The translations under genes and the position numbers were made by a program. A model generated the notes under the pieces. The model was not told the DNA's origin, made no database searches, and saw only the letters and a list, made by a program, of their open reading frames with translations. Below are positions 1-12,842 of a stretch of 64,000 nucleotides of DNA, in pieces (within the stretch, counting starts at the first letter, position 1; the number at the start of each line of letters is the position of its first letter). Source of the stretch: Primulina eburnea (taxonomy: Eukaryota; Streptophyta; Magnoliopsida; Lamiales; Gesneriaceae); the NCBI RefSeq assembly GCF_022965805.1, contig NC_133114.1, forward strand, positions 2,688,761-2,752,760, read 5' to 3'.

Positions 1-994
1 GTATCTGATCTATTAATTCAGTTGATGATGTTTACCTACATCTTATTTTATCTACTATGAAGAATTCAGTTTCTTAGAGATTCTTATTCCAAGTTTTGTC
101 AAACACCATAAAGGGGAGAAATTGTTGGAAATTTAATTCCGGCGTTTGACAAAAGACTCACAACTGAATTCAGCAACTAAATGCAACCAACTAATCGACG
201 TAACTGAACAAAACTTAACTGATATTTCAGCAGATATTCTCGCCAGTTCATTCTCGCCAACTGATTTGTTACCAGCTGATCCTTCAGCTGTACACGTCAT
301 CAAGTGAAAACGACAACCGACAAATAGTACAGTCATCTACAAACTGGTAGTGGAACGCCGCATTTCAGAATGAGCAGTGCACGACTGTCAGAGCGTACCG
401 ACGTGGCAATCAACGGTTAGAATATTCAAACATTCTTTAATGTTACCGTTGCAAGGAAATACTATAAATAGATGAAGACAGCATGAGAAGAAGCAGAGAC
501 CTTCAGTTATAAATCCTACTTGCTGTTACGCTGCGAAAATACTTGCTCACAATCAGAAATCAAAGCTCTCGCTCACAAGTCATATCAGTAGTATTCAGAC
601 TACATCTTCGAGCTTACATAACACTTTGTAATCGCTGTTTGATTTTCAAGTTGTACTAAGATCAGTTACGATCTTTGAAAAGTGTTGTATACTAAGAGTT
701 TCAGTTTTGGCAAAGTGATAAGTCCATAACTGAAGTGGGTCAGTACATTGCTTGTATTTGATCAAAGTCTTTTAGTGAATATCATATCCTCGTGATAGAA
801 GGGGTGACGTAGGAGTTATTCAAATCTCCGAACATCCAGAAACATATCGTGTTATCTTTACTTCAGTTTTTATTTTCAGTTAGATACTCTATCATTCAGT
901 CAGTTTATTTTCCGCAACTGCATATTCAGTTTAACTGATTGTTTTTTATCGTTGGGATATCTAGTTCAGTTTGTAACAAAACTGAACTCTTTCA
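1..994 (+). mobile_element. 3' end of a Sirevirus-like Copia: PPT and 3' LTR
   Basis: Positions 1-122 are the last internal bases of an element extending left of the window and end in a purine tract (about 111-121). The LTR starts at 123 with TGTTGGAA and closely matches the LTRs at 37765 and 39017. It ends at about 994 (CTTTCA) and lacks roughly 80 bp present near the end of the other copies. It contains a TATA box (473-480), inverted CAACGGT/ACCGTTG motifs upstream of it (411-451) and the conserved hairpin plus TGACGTAGG block near 784-843. The 5' half and the left target-site duplication are outside the window. Confidence 0.8.
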
Positions 995-3119
995 AAACCT
1001 CAATCAAGTCCTATTATCATCTATTTAACATTACATGATCATCTTTTATGTGCAAAAAACCGAAACATGACAGAAATTTTCAGAAAATTATAGCATGCAG
1101 ATTTCGGCCCTTTCCTTGGCAAGCTTCACGTTTTTTTGAGTTTTGTGGTTTCAGGTGATTGGTTCGACTCCAGGCTCCCAAGGTGACATCTATACACGTA
1201 ATAGGATGCATTAGGATCATATTGGTCCGTTCTTTCAAGCCCCTTGTTGCTGGAAATTCAGAAATTTACAGCAACTTCACTTCTATCCATTTATGCTTTT
1301 CGAAAATCTGTTTTTGATGTCAAGGGGATTGGATCTGATCTTGGCTGCCCTAGGGCCTATAGCCATGGTTAGATCACTTCTCTAGCATGTCTAAGACGTG
1401 ACTAAGTTGCCCTTTTGGTGGCTTGGTCCATGGCTCATCGGTTTTCAATCAAAACAACAAGAATAGCCCCTCCCCTTCGCGGCCCCTTCGGTTGGACAGC
1501 ACTTGTGCTTCGGCTTTATTGGGTTGGTATGGATCTTGGTTGGCCTATGGCCCTTAGCCACGGTTCATACCATGCCCTTAGATGTCTAGATCATGCCATG
1601 GTCAATCAAATGGCCACTGGAACGACATGAGACATCGATCAAAGCATAAACACCTCACGCATACAAAGTGTTCTCGGTTGGAACCTTCGGTTGAGTTATG
1701 ATGTGATGCGGATTGTGGCTGACCTAGGGCCCTTAGCCATGGTTCGAATCATTCCTTGGGACGTTGTGGAGAGGCTTTGGTCGGTGGTTCAAGCCCCAAT
1801 GGACAAAAGTCTCGCAAACGACGCGATGCAAGCAAGGTTGCAGCTGCTAGAAATTTACAGCAAGTTGCTGTGTCGGTTCGGAGGCTCGTTCGAGTTCTCG
1901 GTTGGGTTTTAGCCTATGACTTGGACTGGACAGTGCCCCTTTGAGTTGGAAAGGTCATGTTTTTGACCGTTCGTGATTCGGATCATTTTTGAGGTCGTAC
2001 GAGAATTTACGGTGCGATGTGCCAAATTGACTCTCGAAAGAGCGTTTCATGTTTTGGCCTCCATTTCACCTAGATTTCAACCCTCATCATTTTAGGAGCA
2101 TTATTTCATAATTTTCAGCGTATTTTAATCATGACTATACGTCGGTTCAGTGTTGGTTCAGGTTGGTTCGGAGTCATGATTAAATACGGAGTCATTAGGC
2201 GTCATAGTCGCACGTTTTTGAACTTAAATTGCATAGTTGGACAAGTATAAGCAATTGCATATTTCTTTCATGACGCATTTAGGTTGCAGCGAGCCTGGGG
2301 ACGATCCAATCCAGTTGGTAAAATTACAGGATTTTTCATTATGCCATTTAATTATAGTACGTGCATGAAATTAGAAAATACTTATTTTTGAGATTTATGT
2401 GATATTGCTTGTGGTCAATTCACTATTATGGGAGCATTATTTTATACGGTCACCAGTGACCGATCAATTCAGTTTGGTACCACCCGGTTTCCAGTGACCG
2501 GCCAGCTCAGTTCAGTTTTATACTCCCTGATAGCCAGTTACCGATCAGTTCAGTTCAGTGCAGGGACCACAGGCGTAGACCATAATCTCAACAGAAAATT
2601 TTTACCAGTTATTTCAGTACAGGGCTCCGAGGAGCAAACATTTTTCTATAATTTTCAGTTCAGCTATGCACGTAATATAATTGCTCAGTACAGATTATTT
2701 TCAGCATGCCTCATGACATGATATTTTATCCCATGCACATTTTACTTCAGTATTTACTCGTTACCTACTATATTTGCATGCTGAGTCTTTAGGCTCACTA
2801 GACTTGATTGTTGTAGGTACTGATGAGGCCAGGGCCGAGGGCGGGGACCAGTGAGCCAGCTTGGGTCAGCAGTAGTGGCACCCGAGGACCTCAGTGCAGC
2901 TGTTGTTATTTTATTCCGCAAACATTTTTATCAGTCGTTGAATATTTTTTAAAATTGTTGTTTTTGGCAAACTTTATTTTCTTCCGCTGCTATATTTTAA
3001 ACATTGAACTTGATTTATCAGTTGATTTTATGAATGGGGCACTTCATTTATTTTTTTTTAAAAAGAAGATTTTAAATTTTCTGCAAATTTTCAAGCAAGG
3101 AGTTTAGGGCCTTTACAAT
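995..3119 (+). mobile_element. Gypsy-type LTR remnant (no coding capacity)
   Basis: No credible protein is encoded. The stretch around 2780-2900 (a 'gctgagtctttaggctcac' type motif, then a GC-rich tract) is typical of the 3' part of long Gypsy LTRs in asterids, and a counterpart lies on the minus strand in the solo LTR at 16999-19721 (17340-17400). Diverged repeats spaced about 180-195 bp occur near 1340, 1540 and 1715, each around 'ccctagggcc..tagccatggtt'. Both borders are unclear and no TSD was found, so this is a partial, old copy. Family assignment is from recollection of sequence style. Confidence 0.5.
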
Positions 3120-3139
3120 AAGTGACAAAAAAATGTGTT

Positions 3140-3500
3140 TATATTTATGCAGAAAATAATCGGCTCAAAGGAAGGTTATTTTTTTTCAGATTATAAGCAC
3201 ATAATTATGTGGTCTTAAAGCATGTCAAAACTATGCAGAAATTAATCAGCCCAAAGGAAGATTATTTTTTTACCAGATTTTAGAAACATTATATGATATT
3301 AAATTGTGTTAAATTTATGCAGAAAATGATCGGCCCAAATGAAGGTCATGTTCTAGCCAAATTTTAGCACAATATGAGTTATTAAATATGCGATAATTTT
3401 GGATTTATCTATGCATGCAATTTTCGGTCCAAAGAAAGGCATATTGTTGGCCGGATTTATTATCAATATTTAATAACTATGATATTTGAGTGTACCACTT
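3140..3500 (+). repeat. Diverged tandem repeats in a Copia leader
   Basis: Four units spaced 86-92 bp begin near 3147, 3232, 3318 and 3410. Each has the core 'tatgcagaaaataatcgg..caaaggaagg.tatt'. They lie between the expected 5' LTR position and the gag start at about 3640, i.e. in the untranslated leader. A second Copia in the window (minus strand, 10570-10880) has unrelated repeats of similar period at the same place. Confidence 0.6.
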
Positions 3501-3629
3501 ACACGTTGTTATTTTAATTCAAAGACTAAATATCAATGTTGTGCTAGGTACTTTATGGGCCCACCACCTGCATGAATATATTTTTTATGATTTATTTAAT
3601 TCAAACATATGCATGGACTATAATTTATT

Positions 3630-4561
3630 GTGAGTTTTTTGTACTCTTTTGTTATAGCATTTTCTGTATCTGCCAATTTGAACAACATTCTAGTGCTTAG
3701 TGGCTCAAACTTCAAGAAATGGAAAGAGCATGTTATGAAAGTGTTCGGTTGCATGGATTTGGATTATGCGCTAAGGGAAGATCGCCCCGCACATTTGACC
3801 AGTTCAGGAACTGCTGATCAAAATGGTTCTTTGGGAAAATGGGAGCGATTAAATCGCATGAGTCTGCTGATTATTATGCATGTGAAGAATGATTGTCTCA
3901 AATATGCCAATTGACATGCAAAGAAAAGGTTGCCTAAAGAGCCAATTGCCAACTGATGGTGAAAGAAACATTTTATGGAAATTGACAATAAGGTTGTTGG
4001 TGTTTTTTTTAAAAGCTTTGTTTTGGAACTATTTTTTTTTATTTTCTGATTTGAATTTGGAAAGCACTTATGTTACACATTTTTTTAGACGAAATTCGAT
4101 TTTAGTTTCGTGTTTGGACAAATCAAGTTTTTCTTTTATCCACGTGCTAATGAAACTTTTCAATTTTTCGAAATTCAAATATGTTCAGTATTAGTTCTTT
4201 GATTGATAAGATTGATAAATTGAACGTCAATATTTTAAATGATATCGATATTATGCATGCATGAAATTATGAAATTAAATATAAATTGATTTCGTATGTT
4301 GACTTTAGTGGGAGTGGGTAAGTTGGAAAGTCAACATTGAGAAGAATATATGGATGTATATATCCACGTATGTTGTAGTATAAATTTTATCATGTGGTAA
4401 TCTCATTCGGATTTATAGAGAACACCATTTAGATATTGTGTACATCATTGAAATGATGGGCAGATATTTAAGAGACCCAATATTGGATCATTAATCGGGT
4501 TATGCGGCATAAAAATGAACTAAAGATTTTATGCTCACATATTGGAGATCTAACATTTTGA
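3630..4561 (+). pseudogene. Copia gag and RT fragments (left half of split element)
   Basis: The first 95 codons resemble the N-terminus of a plant Copia Gag: after about 20 residues comes LNNILVLSGSNFKKWKEHVM, then GCMDLDYALREDRP, a common start of UBN2-type Gag proteins. The frame closes at 3914. Most of pol is missing. Around 4450-4555 broken frames still read as the RT C-terminal region (GRYLRDP..DH, TKDFMLTYWRS). The sequence stops at 4561, where another Copia is inserted, and resumes at 15819. No intact product is expected. Confidence 0.65.
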
Positions 4562-6808
4562 TGAAAGGGATCGATTTTAGGTGACCGAAAGCGCAACGGA
4601 AGCAATAAAATTTTCGAAAATCATATTTATGTAGCATGAATTTTCGGCCACCACATGTACTAGGTGTAGCATATACAAAAACACAAACTATGACATACAT
4701 AGGGTGTTAAGAAATTATACCTATCAACCTCTTGAGGTTGATGATGGCTCCAACCAAGATGTAAACAACTTGGCTCTTGAAAGGATGACCTTCTACAAGC
4801 TTCCCTTTGAGCCCACCTTGCTCAAATATTAAGCCCACCACCAACAAGCTAGAACCACTCTAATTTTGCACTAGAAAAATTAGAGCATTTTTCTTTGAGA
4901 AGAGTTTTCTTTCCTCAACTATTATAGAAGAAAAATGAGAGAAAAACTTGGAGAATCCCCTCTCAATATTTCGGCCATTTCATGTATCTTGGGGGGAAGG
5001 GAGACTAGCCTTGGAAGTGTAAAAAGTGTTGTGAATTCCAAAGGCATGTCATGCCTTGGATGTTGCAAAAGTTGTCTCCCAACCTTTCACCTCCCATGCA
5101 TGCAATGTTGGCTTGGGCTTGTAACAATTACAAGGCCCATGGACTTTGATTTAAATGTCTCAAACACATTTGAGCCCATTTAAAGTTTACTTGATTTTAC
5201 TCAAGTCCACAATTTAATAATTATTTCTAATTGGACTCTACAAGGCCCAATGCAATTTAATTCAACACTTGAATTAATTATTTCTATTTGGACTCTACTA
5301 GGCCCACTAGTGTTTAATTAATTCAACACTTGAATTAATTTAATTTAGTCCATAATAATGTATATGAAAATCACAATTTTCAAATACATTACTCGTTTGG
5401 CCAACTTTTAATTTAGGAACACTTCCTCAAATAAAAAGTTACATTCTCCTTATAGAAATCATACTTCTATTTTATTTACACTTATAAACTCATTTATAAG
5501 TCGTTCAACACATTGAACTATTTTAACTTCTCAACGGGTTCTAGAAAGCCAGTACTTGTGTGGCCCTCAATGGTTCATTGATACAACTAGCCGTGGGTTC
5601 ACATCTCCATGTGATTCGGACTAAACATGTCCTTATATGAGCATACCCCAATTGCTTCATTCTTAATTATCAACTCCTTGATAACAAGAACGTCAGAACT
5701 CAAGTCTGATAGTACCCAACGAATCATGTTAAACGCCTAGCAGCATCGCTTACATGATTCCCTAGGTATCAAATGATAGTGCCTGCAAGAATCATTCAAT
5801 TATGGTTAGCGTACAGTACGGTCCCTTCAACTTATATATCCCGACCGATTCGACAACCATTGGTTTACCGAGAGTTGTCAATGAATCGATGCTATGTGTC
5901 ATGTTGTAGTTGCATCGATGGTGTAATCTATGAAACCCCTTTCATAATTACCACCATATTCTGATCAGAGATTTCAATCTACATATACATGAGAACACAT
6001 AGGATATCCATACCCGAAGGTAAGCGGTGAATCCCCGACTACAATGCATCGATTCCTATATGTTTCGACAGAACACCCAACCTTGCCACCAGATGACCCC
6101 ATGAGAGTCGGTAAACAAGTCAAAGTGTAATTCTAGCACATAGAGTCTCAATGTTGTCCCGGGTCATAAGGACTAATGGTGTACAACCATAAACTAGGAC
6201 GTTTCCACTCGATAAGTGAGAACCACTTGGAAAGTCCTTCATGGAGGGTTGTTCAGTGCATTCTACCAGAGCACCTATCTGCATGCTCGGACATCACAAT
6301 GTCCCTTACCAATGAAACATGGTACTCACATCGCAGAAACTAGTCTCTAACTCGAGCGGCCTGTATCCTTCTTAGCGGCGGCTGAATCGATAAGGAACTG
6401 TTTAGAATATACAGTATTCCAAATATGAGTTTCATGATACTCATCATATGAGCATCTCATATTCTTTCTACTATTTGTATATTCATGGACTTTATCTATG
6501 CAACTAGCATGGGTATACAGATAAAGAAGTGCCAAAAAATAATTTCAAATGCGGAAAGCAAGAGATTCTCATTATAGCCATATCCCTTATGAAGGGTTTT
6601 AGGAGAGCCACTAGCTACGGATCCTACCGCCGAGCTGTCAACAGCTAACAAGGGTCACTACGGACAGCTAAAAATGGTAAATTCCCTACGGTTTGAACTA
6701 TTGATTTACGTAATTGGAAATAACCAATTAAAATAAAGATCATTCATACAAAGAGTTTCATTGTGAACACTTGGCCAACACTTGGCTCGACGGACACCTA
6801 CTCTAACA
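4562..6808 (-). repeat. 3' LTR of the minus-strand Copia (2247 bp)
   Basis: It aligns with 12191-15818 over nearly its whole length once the solo LTR there is removed. It keeps two segments missing from the partner: about 6280-6395 and about 6560-6715. Read on the minus strand it starts TGTTAGAGTAGG and ends CCCTTTCA. Related but diverged LTRs of the same superfamily lie at 50596-52205 and 52206-54109, sharing the 'tgaccc..gtcggtaaac' core region. Confidence 0.85.
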
Positions 6809-6822
6809 ATCTTCCACTTGCA

Positions 6823-9800
6823 CTAGAGCCAACTACCCATATGCATCAAACCCATCGATTCGCGATGCTTCTCGAACAATGGTCTAGGTAAAGGCTTAGT
6901 TAGCGGATCAGCAACATTATCTGCGGAGTCGACTTTGTCAATCATGACATCTCCTCTTTCCACGATCTCTCTTAGGATGTGGTACTTTCTCAATACGTGT
7001 TTGGACTTCTGATGAGACCTCGGCTCCTTTGCTTGAGCAATGGCTCCCGTGTTGTCACAAAACACCGGGACAGGAGCAACTCCATTAGGAATGACGCCCA
7101 ACTCTTGGACGAAATTCCTTATCCAAACTGCCTCCTTTGCTGCAGCTGATGCAGCAATGTATTCTGCCTCAGTGGTGGAATCCGCTGTACTGTCTTGCTT
7201 GGAACTCTTCCAAGAGACAGCAGCACCATTGAGCATGAATATGAATCCAGAGGTTGACTTTGAGTCATCAATATCGCTTTGGAAGCTAGAGTCGGTATAG
7301 CCTTCCAATTTTAGTTCTCCACCCCCATAGACCAAAAACAATTTATCGGTCCTCCTCAAGTACTTGAGGATGTCTTTCACAGCTTTCCAATGTGGAAGAC
7401 CAGGGTTCGATTGATATCTACTCACTATACTTAGTACGAAAGCCACGTCAGGATGTGTAGATATCATCCCATACATGATGCTACCAATTGCAGATGCATA
7501 TGGAATGCGTGTCATCGCCGCTATCTCTACATCAGTCTTGGGAGACATAGACTTGGATAGGGACACGCCATGACACATTGGTAGATGTCCTCTCTTGGAC
7601 TCATCCATCGAGAACCGCTTCAGGATGGTATCAATGCATGTGGACTGGGTGAGACCAAGCAATCTTTTTGATCTATCTCTATAGATCTGTATTCCCAATA
7701 CAAAAGATGCTTCACCCAAGTCCTGCATCAAAAACTTACTTGCTAACCATACCTTAGTTGATTGTAACATTCCTAATGAGTAGAATGTCATCAACATACA
7801 GCACCAGGAATGTCACAGCACTCCCACTGACCTTCTTATACACACAGGGTTCCTCAGGATTCTTAGTAAAATCAAACTCTTTGATTGTACTATCGAATCT
7901 AAGGTTCCAACTCCTAGATGCCTGCTTTAGACCATAAATTGATCTTTGAAGTTTGCATACCATATGCTCACTTCTGATAGATGTAAACCCTTCGGGTTGA
8001 GACATGTAAATTTCTTCCTTAATATCCCCATTAAGAAAGGCTGTCTTGACATCCATCTGCCATATCTCATAGTCATACCATGCAGCTATGGCTAACAATA
8101 TCCTTATGGACTTGAACATTGCAACTGGAAAAAAGGTTTCCTCAAAGTCAACTCCTTGTCTTTGAGTATATCCTTTTGCGACCAATCGCGCCTTGAAGGT
8201 CAATACCTTCCCATCCGCCCCAAGTTTCCTCTTGTAAATCTATTTACACCCTATGGGAACAATTCCCTCAGGTGGATCCACAAGATTCCACACTTGGTTC
8301 GAATGCATGGAATTCATCTCAGATTCTATCGCTTCAAGCCACTTGGATGAATCGGCATCAGATAATGCTTCCTTGAAGGTCCTTGGATCACATCCATGGA
8401 TAGGCTCATCATGGCCCTCTTCAAGAAGCAGACCATACCTCATAGGTGGTCTCGAGACTCTCTCGGATCTTCTAGGAGCTTGTATCTCCTCTCTTGGCTC
8501 TTCGGGTATGGGTTTTATAATGGTGGGTGTCTCTCGAACCTCTTCGAGTTCTATCATCTCCCCTTTTCTATTCAATAGAAATTTCTTTTCCAAAAAGGTT
8601 GCATTCCTAGAAACAAACACCTTTGTTTCTTGGGGATGAGAGAAGTAATATCCAACTGAATTCTTTGGATATCCCACAAAGTAACATAAAATGGATCGAT
8701 TATCCAATTTATCTCCCACTACATGCTTTACATAAGCAGGGCATCCCCATATTCTAAGATAAGAATATTTGGGTGGCTTACCCATCCATATCTCATATGG
8801 AGTCTTGTCAACTGCTTTTGAATGGACATTGTTCAACAACAGTACCGCTGTCTCAAGCGCATATCCCCAAAAGGATGGCGGCAACTCCGTGAACCCCATC
8901 ATAGACCGAACCATGTCCATCAAAGTCCGGTTGCGACGCTCCGAAACACCATTCAACTGTGGTGTAGCAGGCAAAGTCCACTGCGAGAGAATCTCATTCT
9001 TCCTAAGATACTCTTGGAACTCGGCACTCAAGTACTCACCACCTCGATCCGATCGAAGTGTCTTGATGCTTCGTCCCAACTGCTTCTCTACTTCACTTCT
9101 GAATTCTTTGAACTTTTCAAAGGCTTCAGACTTGTATTTCATCAAATACACATACCCATACCTTGAAAAGTCATCGGTAAAGGTGATGAAGTAGGCATGT
9201 CCATGCTTAGTGGTGATGCTAAGCGAACCGCACACATCGGTATGGAGCAAATCCAATAACCCTTTGGCTCGCTCCACATGGCCCTTAAAGGAAATTTTGG
9301 TCATCTTTCTTTTTAGACATGATTCACAAGTTGTGAGAGCATTAATATCAGACATATCAAACATGTCCACTTCCACTAGCTTGTTCATGCTTCTTAGGGA
9401 AATATGTCCTAATCGAGCATGCCATAATTGTGCCGAATTTAGAGTATCTTGTTTTCGCTTGTTTGTTGTTGTTATAGCTTGGACATTGTTTAGTGGAATA
9501 TCTTTCAATTTTAAGTTATAGAGATCGTTTTCAAGTTCTCCAGTACCAGTTAAACATTCATTCTTGTAAATGTTGCAAACACCTTTGCTAAATAAACAAG
9601 AATATCCATCTTTATCTAGCATAGAAATGGAAACAATGTTTTTCACCAAATCAGGTACAAACAAAAAATCTCTTAAAATCAACTTAAAATCATTGTTCAA
9701 CAATAAGTAAACATCTCCTACGGCCTTGGCAGCAACTCTTGCTCCATTGCCCATCCTCAAGAAGGTCACAACTTCACTAAGTCTTCTACTTCTTCCCATC

Positions 9801-9877
9801 ACCTATAACTCATTACAGAGATGTGAGCCACAACCGGTATCTAATACCCAAGAAGTAGAGTTAATTGAAATGTTTAC
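6823..9877 (-). pseudogene. Copia pol: protease, integrase, RT, RNase H
   Basis: Read on the minus strand, the order is: protease (VLDTGCGSH near 9855), GAG-pre-integrase (LWHARLGH), integrase with LHTDVCG, LRSDRGGEY and a TPQLNGVSERRNRTL glutamate motif, RT with MDVKTAFLNGD and YVDDILLI, and RNase H with SWKSSKQ and VFCDN ending near 6823. Lesions seen: a TAG shortly after the protease motif (about 9800), a Trp-to-TAG change in GCKWIYK (about 8240), and a frameshift just after the YVDD box (about 7770-7800). Otherwise all domains are present, so it died fairly recently. It belongs to the element 4562-15818. Confidence 0.85.
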
Positions 9878-10386
9878 TTAAATGTAGAACATACCATTTC
9901 CAGAACCTTTCTGGGTAAGATATTCTTTGCAGTTACGCCTCCAATGTCCAGGCTTCTTGCAGTAATGACATATGTCAACAGTCTTGTCAGCTTTAACTGG
10001 TGTAGCTGCCACAACGGGACTCGGAGCTTGCCTCTTCAAGGGCACGTTCTTCTTGGGACGTTGGAAAGAACGCTTCTTTCCCTTCCCACGTGGATCAATC
10101 TTCGCACCAGATGAAGAACCCACATAAAGAACCGTCTTCCATCATTCATAGAAGCGTGCATATAACACTTGGCTTTCAAGTCATGGTCACACCATTCCTT
10201 GTAAGTCTGCAATTCCTCAGGAGTGCAGTCAGTCGGAGCCTCAACAGGGGGCGACTCAGTAAGTGTATATGCTATCCTTTCCGAATTCAAGACGATTTTC
10301 AGGTTTCTTAGCCAAGTGAGGTAATTAGGTCCAGTTAATATGTGTTTTTAGAGTATTGCAGATAATGGTTTGCGTATCGAAGACAT
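9878..10386 (-). pseudogene. Copia gag with central deletion
   Basis: The probable start is the ATG at 10386 (MSSIRKPLSAIL), followed by one in-frame TAA, then LTGPNYLTWLRNLKIVLNSE, typical of Copia Gag N-termini. The frame runs to about 10135 and then jumps directly into a C-terminal segment with SSSGAK and basic residues and a zinc knuckle CHYCKKPGHWRRNC near 9950. The central UBN2 region normally between these parts is absent, so several hundred bases were probably lost. No functional capsid would form. Confidence 0.75.
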
Positions 10387-12190
10387 TGTCAATTTGTACT
10401 GATAAGTAAGAACATATAAATGCTGATGATTATTTTAAAATATTTAGTAAGATATAAAGTATGGACTTTTACTTTATAAATGTTTACTCCCACTATTTTG
10501 ACATCTTTCACTACCCTCTAGTGAAAACGGGAAACTCCTTTCCTCAGTAGGTACGTAAGGTCCAATTAGCGAATTATGATCCCGAATAATATCAGCCAAT
10601 CACAATTCCTAAAAGGTAGTTTCCAATTGCATCTCCATGCAACCCTCTACGTAAACTTTTGTCTCACGTTTGATTAGGACCCAATAATATGACGTCGTTC
10701 ATCTTCATGTGTCAAGCCTTACCCATCGATGTTGAACCTTAATGGACGGTCGCCATGAGTTCCCCCAATAATATGAGCCGAAATCATGGGAGTTCCACGT
10801 AGTTCACATCACCATGTCAATGGATGTCACAGCTTTCCGGCACCCAGGGCCCCCCCAATAATATGAGCCGAGCCCCGAGTACGGGTAGCGTTCATCATGC
10901 ACCCATTGTCGAGAGAAGACATGGAAATTATAAACAAATTTATAATTCCCCTTTTCGGGCTTGATATTAATTTTGAATCCTATTCAAAATGAGGGTTTTT
11001 AATTTTGAAAGGTCTCATCATTAATTTTATTTAAAAGCTCGCCATGTTTGATCGTATGTTTGCCAGATTCATGCAACTTTGTTATTATCATAATAATAAC
11101 GCACATACTCATTATTTATAACATATCATGCATATATTATAAACAGTAAACAAAACAAGGATGATCAATCGCCCCAAAACTAATGGCCAGTGTGAGCTAA
11201 GCACGGGCCTAGGTCCAATCCTAGGGAAATGCAAGGGATGCAAATGCAACTATTACATTAGCTTCCAATATTTACATGTCTTCGATCTTCATAATCATCA
11301 AGGCCACCATCTTCCAATCTTGATCTTCCACTATACTAATATTTACAAATAAATATCCATGGCAAATAGGGATACATCTCATGGGGGTGAGAACGGGCCA
11401 TAAACCAAGCACACTTTATAAATTGATAAGTATTACAATCATTCAACACAAAATATCCTAGCATACACCTAGCAAATTGGGCTTGGGCTTTTGATCATCC
11501 TTCATGCATAGTATCACATATCATACACCATCAATTAATTATCACAATAATTAATTGATCCAATATTATATATCTTGATCCAATCACTAACCGCCACGAT
11601 TATAAACTAAATTAACAAAGTATACAAACACCTTTGTCTACTTTCAAATTAATTTATTTATAACCGAATTTCTTGTAAATCACCATTTACTATAAATAAT
11701 TAAAGTCCAACTTCAATTATTTATTTCATGAGAAAATATTTGCAACTTTCGTAATTTTAAACTTAAGGGCCCAAAAACTCATTTTTCACCAAAAACATTT
11801 TGGCCCATTTAAAATTCACAAATATGTTAGCCATCCAATGGCCCAACAACTCAAGACCCATGACACTTTGATATTTCAAAACACATTTTGAAAATCCTAG
11901 TCGTCACCGCCGTCGCCGGATCTCCGTCGCCGGATTCCGGCCAACTGAGCAAAAAAAATTTTTTTTTATTAAATCATAGGGGGGTTTCGGGCAGCCCCTT
12001 GGGCTGCCCTTGCTGCCCGAAATGGGCCGCCCGAGGTGCCCGAAATGGGCAGCAACTTGCTGCCCAAAGTCGTCCCCAAAACCGGCCACGATTTGATGCA
12101 AAAATTTGTCCCATGCGGTTAGAAATTGACCTCAATATAATATCATGTAAATGCTACACAAAAACTAGTACCCTTAGCTCTGATACCACT
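10387..12190 (-). other. Untranslated leader of the minus-strand Copia
   Basis: About 1.8 kb between the gag start and the primer site next to the 5' LTR. It has no coding similarity. It contains repeats around 'ccaataatatgagccg' (10570-10880), an AT-rich middle, and a GC-rich palindrome cluster near 11985-12060 built from gggcagc/gctgccc words. The primer site, complementary to initiator Met-tRNA (TGGTATCAGAGC), abuts the LTR at 12191. Open frames here are chance. Confidence 0.6.
10570..10880 (-). repeat. About 90-bp tandem repeats in Copia leader
   Basis: Four diverged copies of a motif (CGGCTCATATTATTGGG on the minus strand) occur near 10583, 10684, 10767 and 10857. Spacing is about 85-100 bp, with shared 'catgag..' surroundings. 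They sit in the 5' leader of the element, where RNA packaging or translation signals would lie; function is unknown. Confidence 0.55.
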
Positions 12191-12842
12191 TGAAAGGGAT
12201 CGATTTTAGGTGACCGAAAGTGCAATGGAAGCAATAAAATTTTCGAAAATCATATTTATGTAGCATGAATTTTCGGCCACCACATGTACTAGGTGTAGCA
12301 TATACAAAAACACAAACTATGACATACATAGGGTGTTAAGAAATTATACCTATCAACCTCTTGAGGTTGATGATGGCTCCAACCAAGATGTAAACAACTT
12401 GGCTCTTGAAAGGATGACCTTCTACAAGCTTCCCTTTAAGCCCACCTTGCTCAAATATTAAGCCCACCACCAACAAGATAGAACCACTCTAATTTTGCAC
12501 TAGAAAAATTAGAGCATTTTTCTTTGAGAAGAGTTTTCTTTCCTCAACTATTGAAGAAGAAAAATGAGAGAAAAACTTGGAGAATCCCCTCTCAATATTT
12601 CGGCCATTTCATGTATCTTGGGGGGGAAGGGAGACTAGCCTTGGAAGTGTAAAAAGTGTTGTGAATTCCAAAGGCATGCCATGCCTTGGATGTTGCAAAA
12701 GTTGTCTCCCAACCTTTCACCTCCCATGCATGCAATGTTGACTTGGGCTTGTAACAATTACAAGGCCCATGGACTTTGATTTAAATGTCTCAAACACATT
12801 TGAGCCCATTTAAAGTTTACTTGATTTTACTCAAGTCCACTA

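Noticed and set aside
3140..3500. CRISPR-like array
   Set aside because: Repeats are diverged, spacers are not distinct, and the host is a plant; it is a retroelement leader.
8253..9521. Several plus-strand frames opposite the Copia pol
   Set aside because: They mirror the minus-strand pol coding sequence and contain no domain of their own.
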